A DNA stretch of 64,000 bases from RUG369 sp050949645 (GCA_050949645.1 JBMNGC010000001.1:1922001-1986000); one strand, 5' to 3'; positions 8,653-18,060 are shown, counted from the stretch's first letter. Program-made: numbers and translations. The notes: generated by a model from the letters alone, not told the origin.

Positions 8653-10278
8653 TCACGCGCTCCGACGAAGGAGGTATCGAGTCGCAAGCTCGCGAAGTTT
8701 TCTGCGTTCGTCGCGCGTGAGACCAAACGTGATAACAACGGGGAAATAGAGCGCCGCCGAAAGCGTTCCAAGCGCCACGATCGACAGGTAATTCGGCGCG
8801 CCCCATGTCAGAATCAGATACGCCGGGAGCGCCGCCGCGGCGACGCCAATGAGCGTCGCGCGAAACTGACGACGCCAATAGACGCTTCGGCGTTCGCCGA
8901 CGAGGCGGCAGGTCGCGTTCGGAAGCCAGAGAAAATAAATCGCAAAGCCGGGTACGACCGTTCCAAGCGCGACCCCCAGAAGTCCGAGCCCCATCTTAAG
9001 GAAGACGACGCTCAAAACAATGTTCAGAACCCCGTGGAGAATCGCGGCGACCGCGAGAACTTGATGACGCGCTACGCCCTGTAACAGCCGCGAGTTCACC
9101 TCGGCGCTCCCGCGATAGAGCCCCTGCGCCGCCATACTCGCGATGAGCGCGGGAAACGCGACGAGATATTCCGCCCCAATCCAGCGTTCAATAAAGAAGC
9201 GTCCTAGGAAAAGAATCCCCATCGCGCCGAAAATCGTCAGGTAAATCGACGCGCGCGTGATCGTCGCGCGGGACGCGTAAAACTTGGGCGAAAAGGGCGC
9301 GACGTCGGCGCGGCCAACCGCTCGACGAAGGAGTCCTCTGACGCCCAAACCTTGCGTCGGAGTCTCACGGTCGAATTCGTCTTCCGTCGTCTCATGCGCC
9401 GCGAGATGCGCGAACCAGTTCGTCTCCCATGACGACCCTTCCGTCAAAAACGAATTGAAATAACTCGTAAGGACGATCACGACAAGGTTATATTTCGTCA
9501 CGTCCTCCATCGACGCGAGCGCCGCGATAATAATGAGATCGCTGCGCGTCACCGCGATCTCGCCCGCCTGCGCCAGAAATGCGAAGACGCCGTAGCTAAA
9601 AAGGGTACGCACGCGCTTCGCTCGGAACGATTTGATCGAGAAATGAAAGCGCGGCACGACCTTGCGCGTCAGAATCATATAGGCGACGAGCTGCAATCCC
9701 GTGATGATGCAGTTTGCGGCAAGGATCGCGAGCACTCTTCCCCCTAGCGCCAGAACCGCAAAGTTGGTGAATCCGATCACGATCCGCGTTACGAGAGACG
9801 TTGCGCCCGTGTATTCCTGGCGCATTGCGCCCTTGATCACTCCGCAGTATCCGTCGGAAATCTTAGAAATCGCAAAGGACGTCCCGGCAAAGAAGAGCGC
9901 CGCCGCGAGCAATCCCGTCTCATCGAACGCGTCCCCGAGAAGTTTCGTCGCAAAGAACGCGAGGCACGCTAAGAGAAAGATGAGCGTTGCAATTCCGCTG
10001 AAGAGAATGATCGCCGTCGAGCCGATCTCATTCGTGCCGTCCCAATCGTCGTTTGTATAATATTTGGTTATATAACGGCTCGTCGTGGTCGTCAGCCCGA
10101 AATCCAGGAGTCCGCACCATCCGGCGAAGAGGGACGAAAGCGCAAAGACTCCGAACGCTTTATCCCCCACGACGGAGAGCATGTACGGGGTAAGAAAAAG
10201 CCCGAACGCAATGCGGACGACGAGAGACCCGCATGACAATCCCGCGCCCTGCAGGAGTCGAGCGATAGGCTTCTTCAT
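8653..10278 (-). CDS. Polysaccharide/oligosaccharide flippase family membrane protein
   Basis: 541 residues, with 12-14 hydrophobic segments arranged as in the MATE/Wzx-like polysaccharide transporters. The N-terminus (GAGLSCGSLVVRIAFGLFLTP then LDFGLTTTTSRYI) closely follows the family pattern in which helix 1 is followed by a conserved G-L-D-x-G segment. It would flip lipid-linked glycans across the inner membrane. A hydrophilic insert near residues 290-325 (HLAAHETTEDEFDRETP) lies between the two halves. It starts 69 bases after the HzsA-related gene and may be read from the same transcript. No glycosyltransferase is adjacent, so its cargo is unknown. Confidence 0.8.
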   Translation of the reverse strand: MKKPIARLLQGAGLSCGSLVVRIAFGLFLTPYMLSVVGDKAFGVFALSSLFAGWCGLLDFGLTTTTSRYITKYYTNDDWDGTNEIGSTAIILFSGIATLIFLLACLAFFATKLLGDAFDETGLLAAALFFAGTSFAISKISDGYCGVIKGAMRQEYTGATSLVTRIVIGFTNFAVLALGGRVLAILAANCIITGLQLVAYMILTRKVVPRFHFSIKSFRAKRVRTLFSYGVFAFLAQAGEIAVTRSDLIIIAALASMEDVTKYNLVVIVLTSYFNSFLTEGSSWETNWFAHLAAHETTEDEFDRETPTQGLGVRGLLRRAVGRADVAPFSPKFYASRATITRASIYLTIFGAMGILFLGRFFIERWIGAEYLVAFPALIASMAAQGLYRGSAEVNSRLLQGVARHQVLAVAAILHGVLNIVLSVVFLKMGLGLLGVALGTVVPGFAIYFLWLPNATCRLVGERRSVYWRRQFRATLIGVAAAALPAYLILTWGAPNYLSIVALGTLSAALYFPVVITFGLTRDERRKLRELATRYLLRRSA

Positions 10279-10347
10279 CTTCGTATGGGAACTCCAGAAA
10301 CGCGCCGAGCCGGGTCATTCACCGAGCTCGGCGCTCAAACTCAACGG

Positions 10348-13300
10348 TCAGGGCGCGTATTCGCGGCAGGGTTCGACGTCAAGAAGCGGCCAGACCAGCT
10401 CGCCGCGCATCTGCGCCTCTTCATCCTGGAACGCGCCAAGCCTCAACGCGTTTGCGTCGAGCCAGAGGATGAACTTATGGCGATCTTCGTCGGAAACGGC
10501 GTCGCGATGCGCCTCGTCAAAGAGAATGCTCCCGAGCTTCGCTTCCGACGCCCCGACGCGACCAGGACGCGACCGCGATCCGCCGTGCGTTCCGGTCGTC
10601 GTAAGGCCGCCGCGCATCGAACCGCTGTAGTAATAGACGTAGGGGCGCAAATCCTCATAGTCCATCGACTTCGGTTCAACGTTCTTTTCGACGTGGCACG
10701 GCAGACAACTCGTTTCTACGACCGGCTTGATCAGGCGGTAGAAGTTGATCGGTTCGACGGGACCGCATTCAGGCTCTAGTATCGACGCGGGCCGTCTGAA
10801 CGCAAGGGGTTGCGCGGATTCAGGCACATTCGCTACGTTTTCGGCTGTCTGTTCATGACATCCGAGGCACATGAGATTTTCGCCAGGATGCACAAACGCG
10901 ACGGCGCGCATCGTTTGAACCGCCATGTTGTTTTCGTCGAGAGCCTGGAAGAGGAGCTGTTTGCCGTAAGGCGCCTCGAAATATGCGCTTCCATCCTCTT
11001 CGACGGGGACGGTTCCCAACGGAATCCGCGGCGTATTCTCCGTCGCGTAACCGATAAAGGGCGTATCCATCCACGGATTAGATTTAGGAATGACCTGCAG
11101 GACGCGCAGACGCTTGATCGGGCGATCTTCCGGGAACGGTCGATCGTGGATATTGACGTTCACGACGCCAATCGTCGCCGTCTTATCGAGATCGGCGCAA
11201 TCCTCGCCCTGCGCCGTCTGCTGCGCAACGATCGGCGGGACGGGCCGCGCGCGCATAGGAATCGGCTCGGAGAGTCGCAGACGAGGATCGTAGCCGATCG
11301 GCAGCAGCTCGCGTTCGCAAATAAGCTCCTCGTTTCCAAAACAATCGAGCAGGACAAGATCTTCCCAGCTGTTGCATAAGTAAAGATCTTCGCTCAGAGG
11401 AAACGGCGCGCCGTATCGATACTGACTTCGGTCTACCATTTCCGACTCGGGGAACGGTTCGTAGGGAGTGATCCGGCGTATCTGACTCATGTGGTTGTCG
11501 TTATGTTCCCACAAATCGAGCATACAAAGGGAACCAAAGGCTTCGCCATGGTGCGGCGCCGCCGTGAAAATATATTTGTGCGAATTCGGAATCGGTCGGA
11601 ATTGCATCTGCGTCATCGGCAGCCCCGAGGGCGCGTCCTCGCAGTCTCCGAACCGATGATCGCCATGTTCGCAGTCCTCGAAGGTATCCCATGGATAGGG
11701 GTAATTCCCCTGAGGGGAACGAGGATTGCGGCCGTCGGGCGCGCAGGTCCAGAAGGTCGATCCGAGGCAGTTCTCACGGTCGGTATAATCCCACCGCGTG
11801 TAGACTAACGCGCCGTTGTTGTCGACGGTCGGTCGCCATTCGCTCGTCTCGAAAAAACTGATCGGGTAAATATCGGAGCCGTCGTTCTTCATCGAATGCA
11901 TGACGGCGGTCGTCACGCGCAGCGACGCGCTTTCGCTAAAGCAGCGGATGAAGCCGCCGCGACGTTCCGAGCAGAAGACGAGCCTTCCCGACGGAAGCTC
12001 GCAGACGTCGAAATCGTTGTAGGAACCGTCCGTAAGTTGCTCAATTTCGTCGCTGTCAATGCGCGTCTTAAAAATCTTCCACGTCGTATCGGGAGTCCAT
12101 ATCCAACGATGTTCCTGCGAATTATTCCAGGAGAAGTAGATCGTCTTGCCGTCGTAGCTTAACTCCGGCTTATAGAAGGACCCGCCCGAAAGACTGCGGC
12201 CCGCAAGCCGGTCGTGAAGTTTGGTCGCGACAACTTTCTTATCGCCGATGAGATCCTCGATTTGCGGATTCTTGCTTTTCCAGTCGGCGATCGAGAAGAT
12301 CCCGCCGCCGCGAATCGTATTGAACCCGTAGATCTGGGTCGACATATGACCGCCGATTCGGTCGGTATTGAACATGTTGGTCAAGCGCGATCCGGAGTAA
12401 CACGCTCTCGCAAGGAACATGATCTTATCGAGGTCCTCGGTCTCTTCCTGCGAGAACATCACGAGTCGTCTGAACGCGCAGGCGACGAAATAATCGGCGA
12501 TCGTCTTATCGCGGTCGGCGAAATACGCGTCCTTCTCCGCTTCCTTCGCGACGAGCGCCTCGAACGCGTCGAAGCTTTTTTCGAGCGCCGCAAAGGAATC
12601 GTCTTCTACGAAGGTTCCGGAATCGAGGAGCGCGCGAACACGACGCAGAACGACCTGGACCGGAACTTTCTCGCGGTCGGGATAGACGAGCGCGTTTTCG
12701 TCGAAAACTTGATCCGCCGCGCCCCTGGGTAGCGCTCGTTCGCCGCTCAGTTCTTTTTCAAGCTCCAGATAACGTTCGCCCCACGCGTCGAAGACTCCCT
12801 TTCTGAAATCGCCGGCGCTAAAAGGCGCGTCTGGCAGCTCCGCAACTCGCGCGTCGAAAAGCGCGACGTCGACGGCCTGAATCGGGATATTCTTCGGAGG
12901 CTTCTCGCCCGGTTTAACTTCGATCTCCAGTCCGCCGGTTGGGAAAAGATGATCGAGCGCCGCGCTCGTCGACGTCTCGATTTGACCGCCAAGTTTCTGC
13001 GCAAGCGATCCTTCGACTTCGACCGTCGTGACGCCTTCAAATCGCGTTAAGCCGAGCTCTTCAAAGGATTTGACGGATAGCACGTCGTTCGGGTCGCGAG
13101 GCGCTTGCAAATATTTCGGGACGTCGGCGAAGCGTTCGACTTTAAGAGCGGCCTGCTGCGGAACGGTCGCGAGAAGAGCGTCGTCCAACGCCTGGCGATT
13201 CCCTATCTGTTCGGCGCCCTTTTCGAAATCAAAGTGACACAGGAAGATCGTCGAATCGTCCGATTTCAGCGGCGCCGTTGGAATCTTATCCTGCGAGAAC

Positions 13301-13953
13301 TCCAGCGCGCCCTTCGTTATCCGCACTTCGTCGATAACGCCGTTGCAGTAAAGGCCTCCTTCGACGAGAGATCCGATGGCAAAGAGCGCGTCGGCGGGGG
13401 GCTCTGACGTCTCAAGCGCCAGCTCGCCCCTGCCCGAGAGACGACCGTCGACGTAGAGACGCGCCTCCGTCTCGTCCATAACGAGCCCGAGATAATGCGC
13501 CTTGCCGTCGACAAGATTTACGTCCGCCATAACCGTCTGTTCCTTCTTGTTGCCCGGAACATACAGCGAGACTCTGCCCGAACCTGCGAACGTGTACAGC
13601 TCCCAATGTCGCGGGGAACTCTTCGGCTCGTTCGCCAGAAAGATCTGGTACGTATCGGCGGAATTAACGCGCGCCCAAAGCTCGACCGTAAAGGGACGCT
13701 CGACGAACGCCTGATCGCTCGGAAAAACAAACGAATTGCGAATCGGCGCAATCGCCGTCTTCATTTCAGACGTAAAGGAATCGACAATCAAACCCTCCGC
13801 GAACAAGTCGGGCACGTCGACGGCGCTGTCGACGGGACTCACGCGGTTGCCAGTCGGCGGCAGTTGCGCGAGCGCGAATCCGCCATAGGCGGCGACGCAA
13901 AGCGCAACTCCGACCAAAATGAGAACTCGATCCGTAGGAACAACGCTTTTCAT
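10348..13953 (-). CDS. HzsA-related diheme secreted protein with LamG domain
   Basis: 1201 residues from ATG 13953, chosen because GGAGG lies 8 bases upstream and a clear signal peptide follows (hydrophobic residues 9-29, FALAQ). Residues about 55-230 look like a LamG/concanavalin domain (ELWARVNSADTY, YVDGRLSG). The central and C-terminal parts (FSWNNSQEHRWIW, CELPSGRLVFCSERRGG, PVEEDGSAYFEAP) match the family of planctomycete proteins related to the hydrazine synthase alpha subunit middle domain. Two c-type heme sites are present: CLGCH (1029-1033) and CLPCH (1083-1087). True hydrazine synthase needs partners absent here and the organism is not evidently anammox, so a redox or sugar-related role is more likely. 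Third gene of the GH43-GH32 run, 14 bases after GH32. Confidence 0.75.
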   Translation of the reverse strand: MKSVVPTDRVLILVGVALCVAAYGGFALAQLPPTGNRVSPVDSAVDVPDLFAEGLIVDSFTSEMKTAIAPIRNSFVFPSDQAFVERPFTVELWARVNSADTYQIFLANEPKSSPRHWELYTFAGSGRVSLYVPGNKKEQTVMADVNLVDGKAHYLGLVMDETEARLYVDGRLSGRGELALETSEPPADALFAIGSLVEGGLYCNGVIDEVRITKGALEFSQDKIPTAPLKSDDSTIFLCHFDFEKGAEQIGNRQALDDALLATVPQQAALKVERFADVPKYLQAPRDPNDVLSVKSFEELGLTRFEGVTTVEVEGSLAQKLGGQIETSTSAALDHLFPTGGLEIEVKPGEKPPKNIPIQAVDVALFDARVAELPDAPFSAGDFRKGVFDAWGERYLELEKELSGERALPRGAADQVFDENALVYPDREKVPVQVVLRRVRALLDSGTFVEDDSFAALEKSFDAFEALVAKEAEKDAYFADRDKTIADYFVACAFRRLVMFSQEETEDLDKIMFLARACYSGSRLTNMFNTDRIGGHMSTQIYGFNTIRGGGIFSIADWKSKNPQIEDLIGDKKVVATKLHDRLAGRSLSGGSFYKPELSYDGKTIYFSWNNSQEHRWIWTPDTTWKIFKTRIDSDEIEQLTDGSYNDFDVCELPSGRLVFCSERRGGFIRCFSESASLRVTTAVMHSMKNDGSDIYPISFFETSEWRPTVDNNGALVYTRWDYTDRENCLGSTFWTCAPDGRNPRSPQGNYPYPWDTFEDCEHGDHRFGDCEDAPSGLPMTQMQFRPIPNSHKYIFTAAPHHGEAFGSLCMLDLWEHNDNHMSQIRRITPYEPFPESEMVDRSQYRYGAPFPLSEDLYLCNSWEDLVLLDCFGNEELICERELLPIGYDPRLRLSEPIPMRARPVPPIVAQQTAQGEDCADLDKTATIGVVNVNIHDRPFPEDRPIKRLRVLQVIPKSNPWMDTPFIGYATENTPRIPLGTVPVEEDGSAYFEAPYGKQLLFQALDENNMAVQTMRAVAFVHPGENLMCLGCHEQTAENVANVPESAQPLAFRRPASILEPECGPVEPINFYRLIKPVVETSCLPCHVEKNVEPKSMDYEDLRPYVYYYSGSMRGGLTTTGTHGGSRSRPGRVGASEAKLGSILFDEAHRDAVSDEDRHKFILWLDANALRLGAFQDEEAQMRGELVWPLLDVEPCREYAP

Positions 13954-13967
13954 GCTAGGTTCCTCCG

Positions 13968-16058
13968 TTATTTTAGGGGTGAAATATCTAGTGAATCGAT
14001 TGAAAGTTCCGCCTCGTTGACGATGGAAATCGCGCGTTCTTCGCGTTCGCGCGATGCAAAAGTCGCAGTTCGTACGCCGTTCACGCAAAGGTCGACGACG
14101 ACGTCCGTTGCAAAGCAATCGAGCTCAAGTCTGCCGGAGCTAAGATCGACGCGTTGGAGCGCCACGTCGTTGAGATAGACGGCGCGTTCCGAAAAGGAGA
14201 CGCGAATCGTTCGTTCCGGGGCGTAGTTTATCGTAAAATCGCGCATGAGATCGAGACGAGACGGATCGTAGGAAAGTTTCGCGACCAGACGGAAATTCTG
14301 CGGCGTCGGGATCTCCTGAAGGTCCGCGTCGGAAAGTTCCTTACCGCTGAAGACGGGCGGGAGCGTCTCCGGGCACATCTCCGGCACGAATTTTTCCCCG
14401 AGCGTTCCGTCCTCGAAGCGGACGAGTTCGTGGAAGACGGCGGCGCCGCCGAACCCGCGCTCGCGAGTCCAACCGCAAATGATTCGTCGGTCGGGCCCAA
14501 AGGGCGCAGTCTTCGGAACGTTGATCATCCCGGTCATGAGCACATTCGGCGTGTCCGGAACTTCCCACGGTCCCAACGGATTCTTCGACTTCTTGTAATA
14601 ACCGTTGAGATGATTCGCGACGACGTAATAATCGTCGCCCCACTGGAACCAGTCGGGACATTCGGGCTCGCCCCACATGTGCGTATAGACCGGGTCGAGG
14701 AGCGTCCAGGTCTTAAGGTCGTCCGAGACGGCGTGAGCCCAGCATCCTTTGCCGCGATAACTCGTCGTCGCGTACATATGGAAGCGTCCGTCGTCGGGGT
14801 TCAGGAAGACGACCGGATCGCGCGTGCTCGCGGCGTAACCCTCAGGGAGCAGGAAGAGGGGCTGCGGCTGCTGTTTTTCAAAGTGGACGCCGTCTGAACT
14901 CTTGGCCATGCAGAGGAGTCCGAAGACGTTTCTCTTCTCGCCGTCGGGCGTCGTGAATTCGACCGCGCGGTTGGCGTAGAAGGCGTAGTAAGTCCCCTCA
15001 TGGTAAAAGACGGAACCGGTGCAGATCGAGCCCTCGTTCTGATCGTCGATCGCGATGACGAACGGCTGATGACGCCAATTCTTAAGATCCGTCGAGGTCG
15101 CCTGAATCCACTGATGCGCGCCTAACCCGTTCTTGGCCCCGTGGCGTTTCTTATCAAGGAGATACATGAAATGGAAAACCCCGTCGGCGTAGAAGGGCAT
15201 GCAGTCGCCGACGCCGTAAGCGCCAGGCGGGGTCCAATATTGGAGATTTTCGGGAACGGCGCGTTCGGTGCGTTCGCGTCGATCAGCCTTGTCGCCGCCA
15301 GAAAGCGCGATGATTTCGTCGTCCGAAAGCGCGCGGTCCCAAACGGCGAGGTAATCGATTTCGCCCTCAAAACCGGCCCTCGGCGTAGCGTCGGGCGCGT
15401 CGGAGTCATACTGCGCGCCGATCGTAAAGGGAACGACGGCCGTGCGAAGATCGCCGAGCATAAAATCCTCATCGTAGCAACGACCGTCGACAAAGAACTC
15501 CATCTTCGCGCCGTCAAGACGACAATAGACGTCGCGCCATGCGTTCGTTGCGGCGTCGGGATCGAGCATATCGCCGCGCAAGGCGATCGTTTGGAGGAAC
15601 CCGTTGTTTCCCGTCGTTCCAATTTCCGCGCCGAACGCGTCGCCAAGACAATAGATATTAAACGCGAGCCGTTCGTGACCCCCGTGCCGCGACATGATAG
15701 GCGCGTTCTTCCAGGCGTCGGGCGCGGGCCTGAGACGCAATCCAAAAGAGATCGTTCGGCTCGGCAGCTCGTCGAGCGCGGCGTTGATCTTCTCGGAGAC
15801 GGTCGCGTAACCGCCCTTGGCGATCTTCGCGACATAGCCGTCGCCGCCGCGCAGAAGGGACTCGGCGCGCTCCGCGTCGTCGAGTTTGACGCCCGACTCA
15901 AAACCTGGCGCCGCGACGACGTCCGGATCCTCCGGAGAACTAAAGTCAAGGAAGACGCTGGCGGATTGCAAAATCTCACGGGGGTCGTCTTCGGCGCGGA
16001 GAACGCCGCCAACGAGAGTAAACGCGCCAATGAGCGCGGCGCAGAGGATGCGTTTCAT
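13968..16058 (-). CDS. Secreted GH32 family glycosidase with N-terminal LamG domain
   Basis: 696 residues from ATG 16058 (AAGGAG upstream, signal peptide MKRILCAALIG...). Residues about 30-255 form a LamG-like domain (FFVDGRCYDED, EIDYLAVWDRALS). The five-bladed GH32/GH-J catalytic domain follows: probable nucleophile Asp285 in GVGDCMPFY, RDP at 413-415 stabilising the transition state, and the EC motif with acid/base Glu466 (GEPECPDW). Family enzymes hydrolyse fructosyl bonds in sucrose, inulin or levan. The first motif departs from the canonical W-x-N-D-P-N-G, so a fructan substrate is likely but not certain. It sits between GH43 (45 bases upstream) and the HzsA-related gene. Confidence 0.85.
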   Translation of the reverse strand: MKRILCAALIGAFTLVGGVLRAEDDPREILQSASVFLDFSSPEDPDVVAAPGFESGVKLDDAERAESLLRGGDGYVAKIAKGGYATVSEKINAALDELPSRTISFGLRLRPAPDAWKNAPIMSRHGGHERLAFNIYCLGDAFGAEIGTTGNNGFLQTIALRGDMLDPDAATNAWRDVYCRLDGAKMEFFVDGRCYDEDFMLGDLRTAVVPFTIGAQYDSDAPDATPRAGFEGEIDYLAVWDRALSDDEIIALSGGDKADRRERTERAVPENLQYWTPPGAYGVGDCMPFYADGVFHFMYLLDKKRHGAKNGLGAHQWIQATSTDLKNWRHQPFVIAIDDQNEGSICTGSVFYHEGTYYAFYANRAVEFTTPDGEKRNVFGLLCMAKSSDGVHFEKQQPQPLFLLPEGYAASTRDPVVFLNPDDGRFHMYATTSYRGKGCWAHAVSDDLKTWTLLDPVYTHMWGEPECPDWFQWGDDYYVVANHLNGYYKKSKNPLGPWEVPDTPNVLMTGMINVPKTAPFGPDRRIICGWTRERGFGGAAVFHELVRFEDGTLGEKFVPEMCPETLPPVFSGKELSDADLQEIPTPQNFRLVAKLSYDPSRLDLMRDFTINYAPERTIRVSFSERAVYLNDVALQRVDLSSGRLELDCFATDVVVDLCVNGVRTATFASREREERAISIVNEAELSIDSLDISPLK

Positions 16059-16103
16059 GACTTGAACTCCTTGAAACTTTAAACGGAATGGCAAAAATTA
16101 TCT

Positions 16104-17147
16104 TCAACGCTCGACAAAACTCTTGAGATCGACGGGCTTCGAGACTCCTTCTCGCGTCGGTTCGATCGGCGGAATCGATCCGTCGGGCGCAAATTCAAAG
16201 CGGTCGAGACAGGTTTCGCGCCCCCACGAGCCGGGGAGCTGCGGCTGGATGATGCGATGGTAGAAAATGTAGTTCTCGCCATTCGGCAAAAACAGGAACG
16301 AGTGGTGGCCGGGCCCAAGAATTTTCTTTTCCGGACGCTTTGAAAGGATCACGGGATCCTTATCTGGACTCACAAAAGGACCGAGAGGCGAATCAGAGGT
16401 CGCAACCCAAACCTGATAATTCGGGTCGCGCGTGTGGTTCTTCGACCAAGTCAGATAATATCGGTCATTTCGGTAGAAGACGAAGGTTCCTTCGAAAAAG
16501 TTCGGCGGCGTAATATCCATGATCGTATCGCGTTTGAGCGACGTCATATCCTCGGAAAGCTCGGCGACGCAAAGATAGGAATTCCCCCAATAGAAGTAAT
16601 CCTTGCCCGAAATCGGATCATGGAACGCGAAAGGATCGATCTCCACGCCGTTGCGGCCCTGCGGACGAAGGTCGTGTCCGACAATTTCTCCGATGTCGGT
16701 AAAAGGACCCGCCGGATCCTCCCCGACGGCGACCCCGATCTTCTCGTTCGCACAGTAGTAAAAGTAGTATTTGTATTCGTTCTCGCCTACTTTTTTCTCA
16801 ATAATCGCGGGCGCCCAGAATTTTTGATTTTCCCAATGGATATTTTTTGCCGGCAGCACGAACCCTTCTCGCTTCCATTCGACGAGATCGGCGCTCGACC
16901 ATGCCTGGAACCCGCCCCCCGTCGTCGGATAGACGTAGGCTCGTCCCGTCTTATGTGAAAAAAGAACCTCGGGATCGGCGCTCACGCCCGGGATGATCGG
17001 GTTATGCTCCTTGAGTTCATCTTCCGCGAACGCGTTCGGAATCGACGCGTTTAACGCAACGCCGAGGGACGCAAACGCGCAGCTACGGATAAAATGGCGC
17101 CGAGTCGTAAACGCCGATGAAAAAATTTTGTCGTTTTTCTCTGACAT
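16104..17147 (-). CDS. Tat-exported GH43 family glycosidase
   Basis: 347 residues with a twin-arginine signal (TTRRHFIRS, residues 14-22) and Ala-rich h-region up to about 41. Five-bladed propeller of GH43: catalytic base Asp58 in SADPEV, pKa-modulating Asp171 in EIDPFAF, and acid Glu219 in FFEGTFVF. Conserved WAPAI (111-115) is also typical. Members are arabinofuranosidases, xylosidases, galactosidases or arabinanases; the subfamily cannot be decided here. First gene of the minus-strand operon with GH32 and the HzsA-related protein, fed by a strong-looking promoter at 17222-17250. Export of this enzyme by Tat and its neighbour by Sec is a small oddity. Confidence 0.88.
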   Translation of the reverse strand: MSEKNDKIFSSAFTTRRHFIRSCAFASLGVALNASIPNAFAEDELKEHNPIIPGVSADPEVLFSHKTGRAYVYPTTGGGFQAWSSADLVEWKREGFVLPAKNIHWENQKFWAPAIIEKKVGENEYKYYFYYCANEKIGVAVGEDPAGPFTDIGEIVGHDLRPQGRNGVEIDPFAFHDPISGKDYFYWGNSYLCVAELSEDMTSLKRDTIMDITPPNFFEGTFVFYRNDRYYLTWSKNHTRDPNYQVWVATSDSPLGPFVSPDKDPVILSKRPEKKILGPGHHSFLFLPNGENYIFYHRIIQPQLPGSWGRETCLDRFEFAPDGSIPPIEPTREGVSKPVDLKSFVER

Positions 17148-17221
17148 GAGCGGTCGATCCTTTCATTCTCAAATTCCAAGGACGCGCCCTCGCTGCGACG
17201 AAGACGCGCGCAAGCGCTTGA

Positions 17222-17250
17222 ATTATACGCGCGTTGAAGCGTCAGATCAA
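17222..17250 (-). promoter_or_regulatory. Promoter for the GH43-GH32-HzsA-related operon
   Basis: On the minus strand TTGATC (17250-17245) and a perfect TATAAT (17227-17222) are 17 bases apart. Start of transcription near 17214 leaves a leader of about 67 bases. Confidence 0.65.
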
Positions 17251-17314
17251 GCAAAACGCAACGACGGGTTAAGACGCGGTTTTTTTAACATGGGACCGAG
17301 ATTTTTGATTTTAT

Positions 17315-17328
17315 ATGAAAATTTTCAT
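17315..17328. promoter_or_regulatory. Palindromic operator candidate upstream of the PerR/Fur-like gene
   Basis: ATGAAAATTTTCAT is a perfect 14-base palindrome ending 8 bases before the predicted -35 box of the regulator gene. Fur-family proteins bind AT-rich inverted repeats of about this size and often control their own gene, so this is a good autoregulation candidate (inference). Only the symmetry and the position are directly visible. Confidence 0.5.
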
Positions 17329-17336
17329 GCTCTTTC

Positions 17337-17364
17337 TTGCAACTTGCTAAATATATGCTACATT
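17337..17364 (+). promoter_or_regulatory. Promoter for the PerR/Fur-like regulator
   Basis: TTGCAA (17337-17342) and TACATT (17359-17364) are 16 bases apart, giving a start near 17371 and a leader of about 29 bases to the ATG at 17400. This placement also argues against translation starting at the TTG at 17337. Confidence 0.5.
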
Positions 17365-17399
17365 CATTTGAACCTGAGGTACAATTCGAGGAAAAAGAA

Positions 17400-17864
17400 A
17401 TGAGAATAGAACAAAAGAACCTCATTCGGGAATTCCGCGGGCTTTGCCGTCAGGTTGGTTTTAAAGTTACCACTCCAAGGCTTGTTATTTATCGTTACTT
17501 GAAAGATAATAAGGAACATCCTGGAGTCGACAGGGTCTGGGAGGCGGTCAGGAAGGACCTTCCTACGATCTCGCGCGAGAGTGTTTACCGCATCCTCAAC
17601 GACTTCGCTTCACAGGGAATTATTTCGATCCTGGATCGCGCTGACGTCGTCGCACGATACGACGCTAACACGAAGCGCCATGATCATTTTTACTGTGAGA
17701 AGTGCGGTCGGTTCTTCGACTTTGAAATCAAGGAACTACCGATGCTCGTCGACGCGAAGGTTCGTTCGCTCGGGAAAATTGAGCGCGCGGAAGTCAGAGT
17801 TCGCGGAATTTGCAACGAGTGTCTCGCTAAAGAAAAAAACGTCAAGATGAAGACAATTCATTGA
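17400..17864 (+). CDS. Fur/PerR-family metalloregulator
   Basis: 154 residues from ATG 17400 (GAGG upstream). N-terminal winged helix (about 1-85: F-K-V-T-T-P-R-L-V-I-Y and SRESVYRILNDF) is followed by the dimerisation/metal domain. HDHFYCEKCGRFFDF carries the His and CxxC typical of PerR/Fur, and a second pair is CNECLAKE near the C-terminus, so the structural Cys4 zinc site is complete. Such proteins sense peroxide through Fe2+ or sense iron itself. Its neighbours (two rubredoxins and a rubrerythrin, all oxygen/peroxide-detoxification proteins) favour a PerR role. Autoregulation through the palindrome at 17315-17328 is likely. Confidence 0.85.
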   Translation: MRIEQKNLIREFRGLCRQVGFKVTTPRLVIYRYLKDNKEHPGVDRVWEAVRKDLPTISRESVYRILNDFASQGIISILDRADVVARYDANTKRHDHFYCEKCGRFFDFEIKELPMLVDAKVRSLGKIERAEVRVRGICNECLAKEKNVKMKTIH

Positions 17865-17936
17865 ATGTTGTGAACGTTTCCTTTCTTTGAGACACGCGAG
17901 ACGCGAAGGCGTCGCAAACGCGAGAGAGGAGCCGCC

Positions 17937-18059
17937 ATGCCTAGGGACAAGAAATATATTTGCAAGATCTGCGGTTATGTTTTCATAGGCTTCGCCCCTC
18001 CCGACAAATGCCCTGACTGCGGCGTGTCAGCGCCTGAGTTTGAGGAACTAACAGATTAG
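17937..18059 (+). CDS. Small rubredoxin-like protein, copy 1
   Basis: 40 residues with a strong ribosome site (GAGAGAGGAG, 5 bases before ATG). It is a rubredoxin-type iron knuckle pair: C9-K-I-C12-G-Y and C25-P-D-C28-G, followed by an acidic tail EFEELTD. It is shorter than classical 52-54 residue rubredoxins and equals the short rubredoxin domain found in rubrerythrins. It would carry one Fe(Cys)4 centre and pass electrons to the rubrerythrin. It lies 72 bases after the PerR-like gene, probably in the same transcript. Confidence 0.82.
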   Translation: MPRDKKYICKICGYVFIGFAPPDKCPDCGVSAPEFEELTD

Positions 18060-18060
18060 C

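Noticed and set aside
10348..13953. True hydrazine synthase alpha subunit
   Set aside because: Only the middle-domain similarity and two heme sites are seen; no HzsB/HzsC partners are nearby and the setting is glycan breakdown, so the anammox function is not supported.
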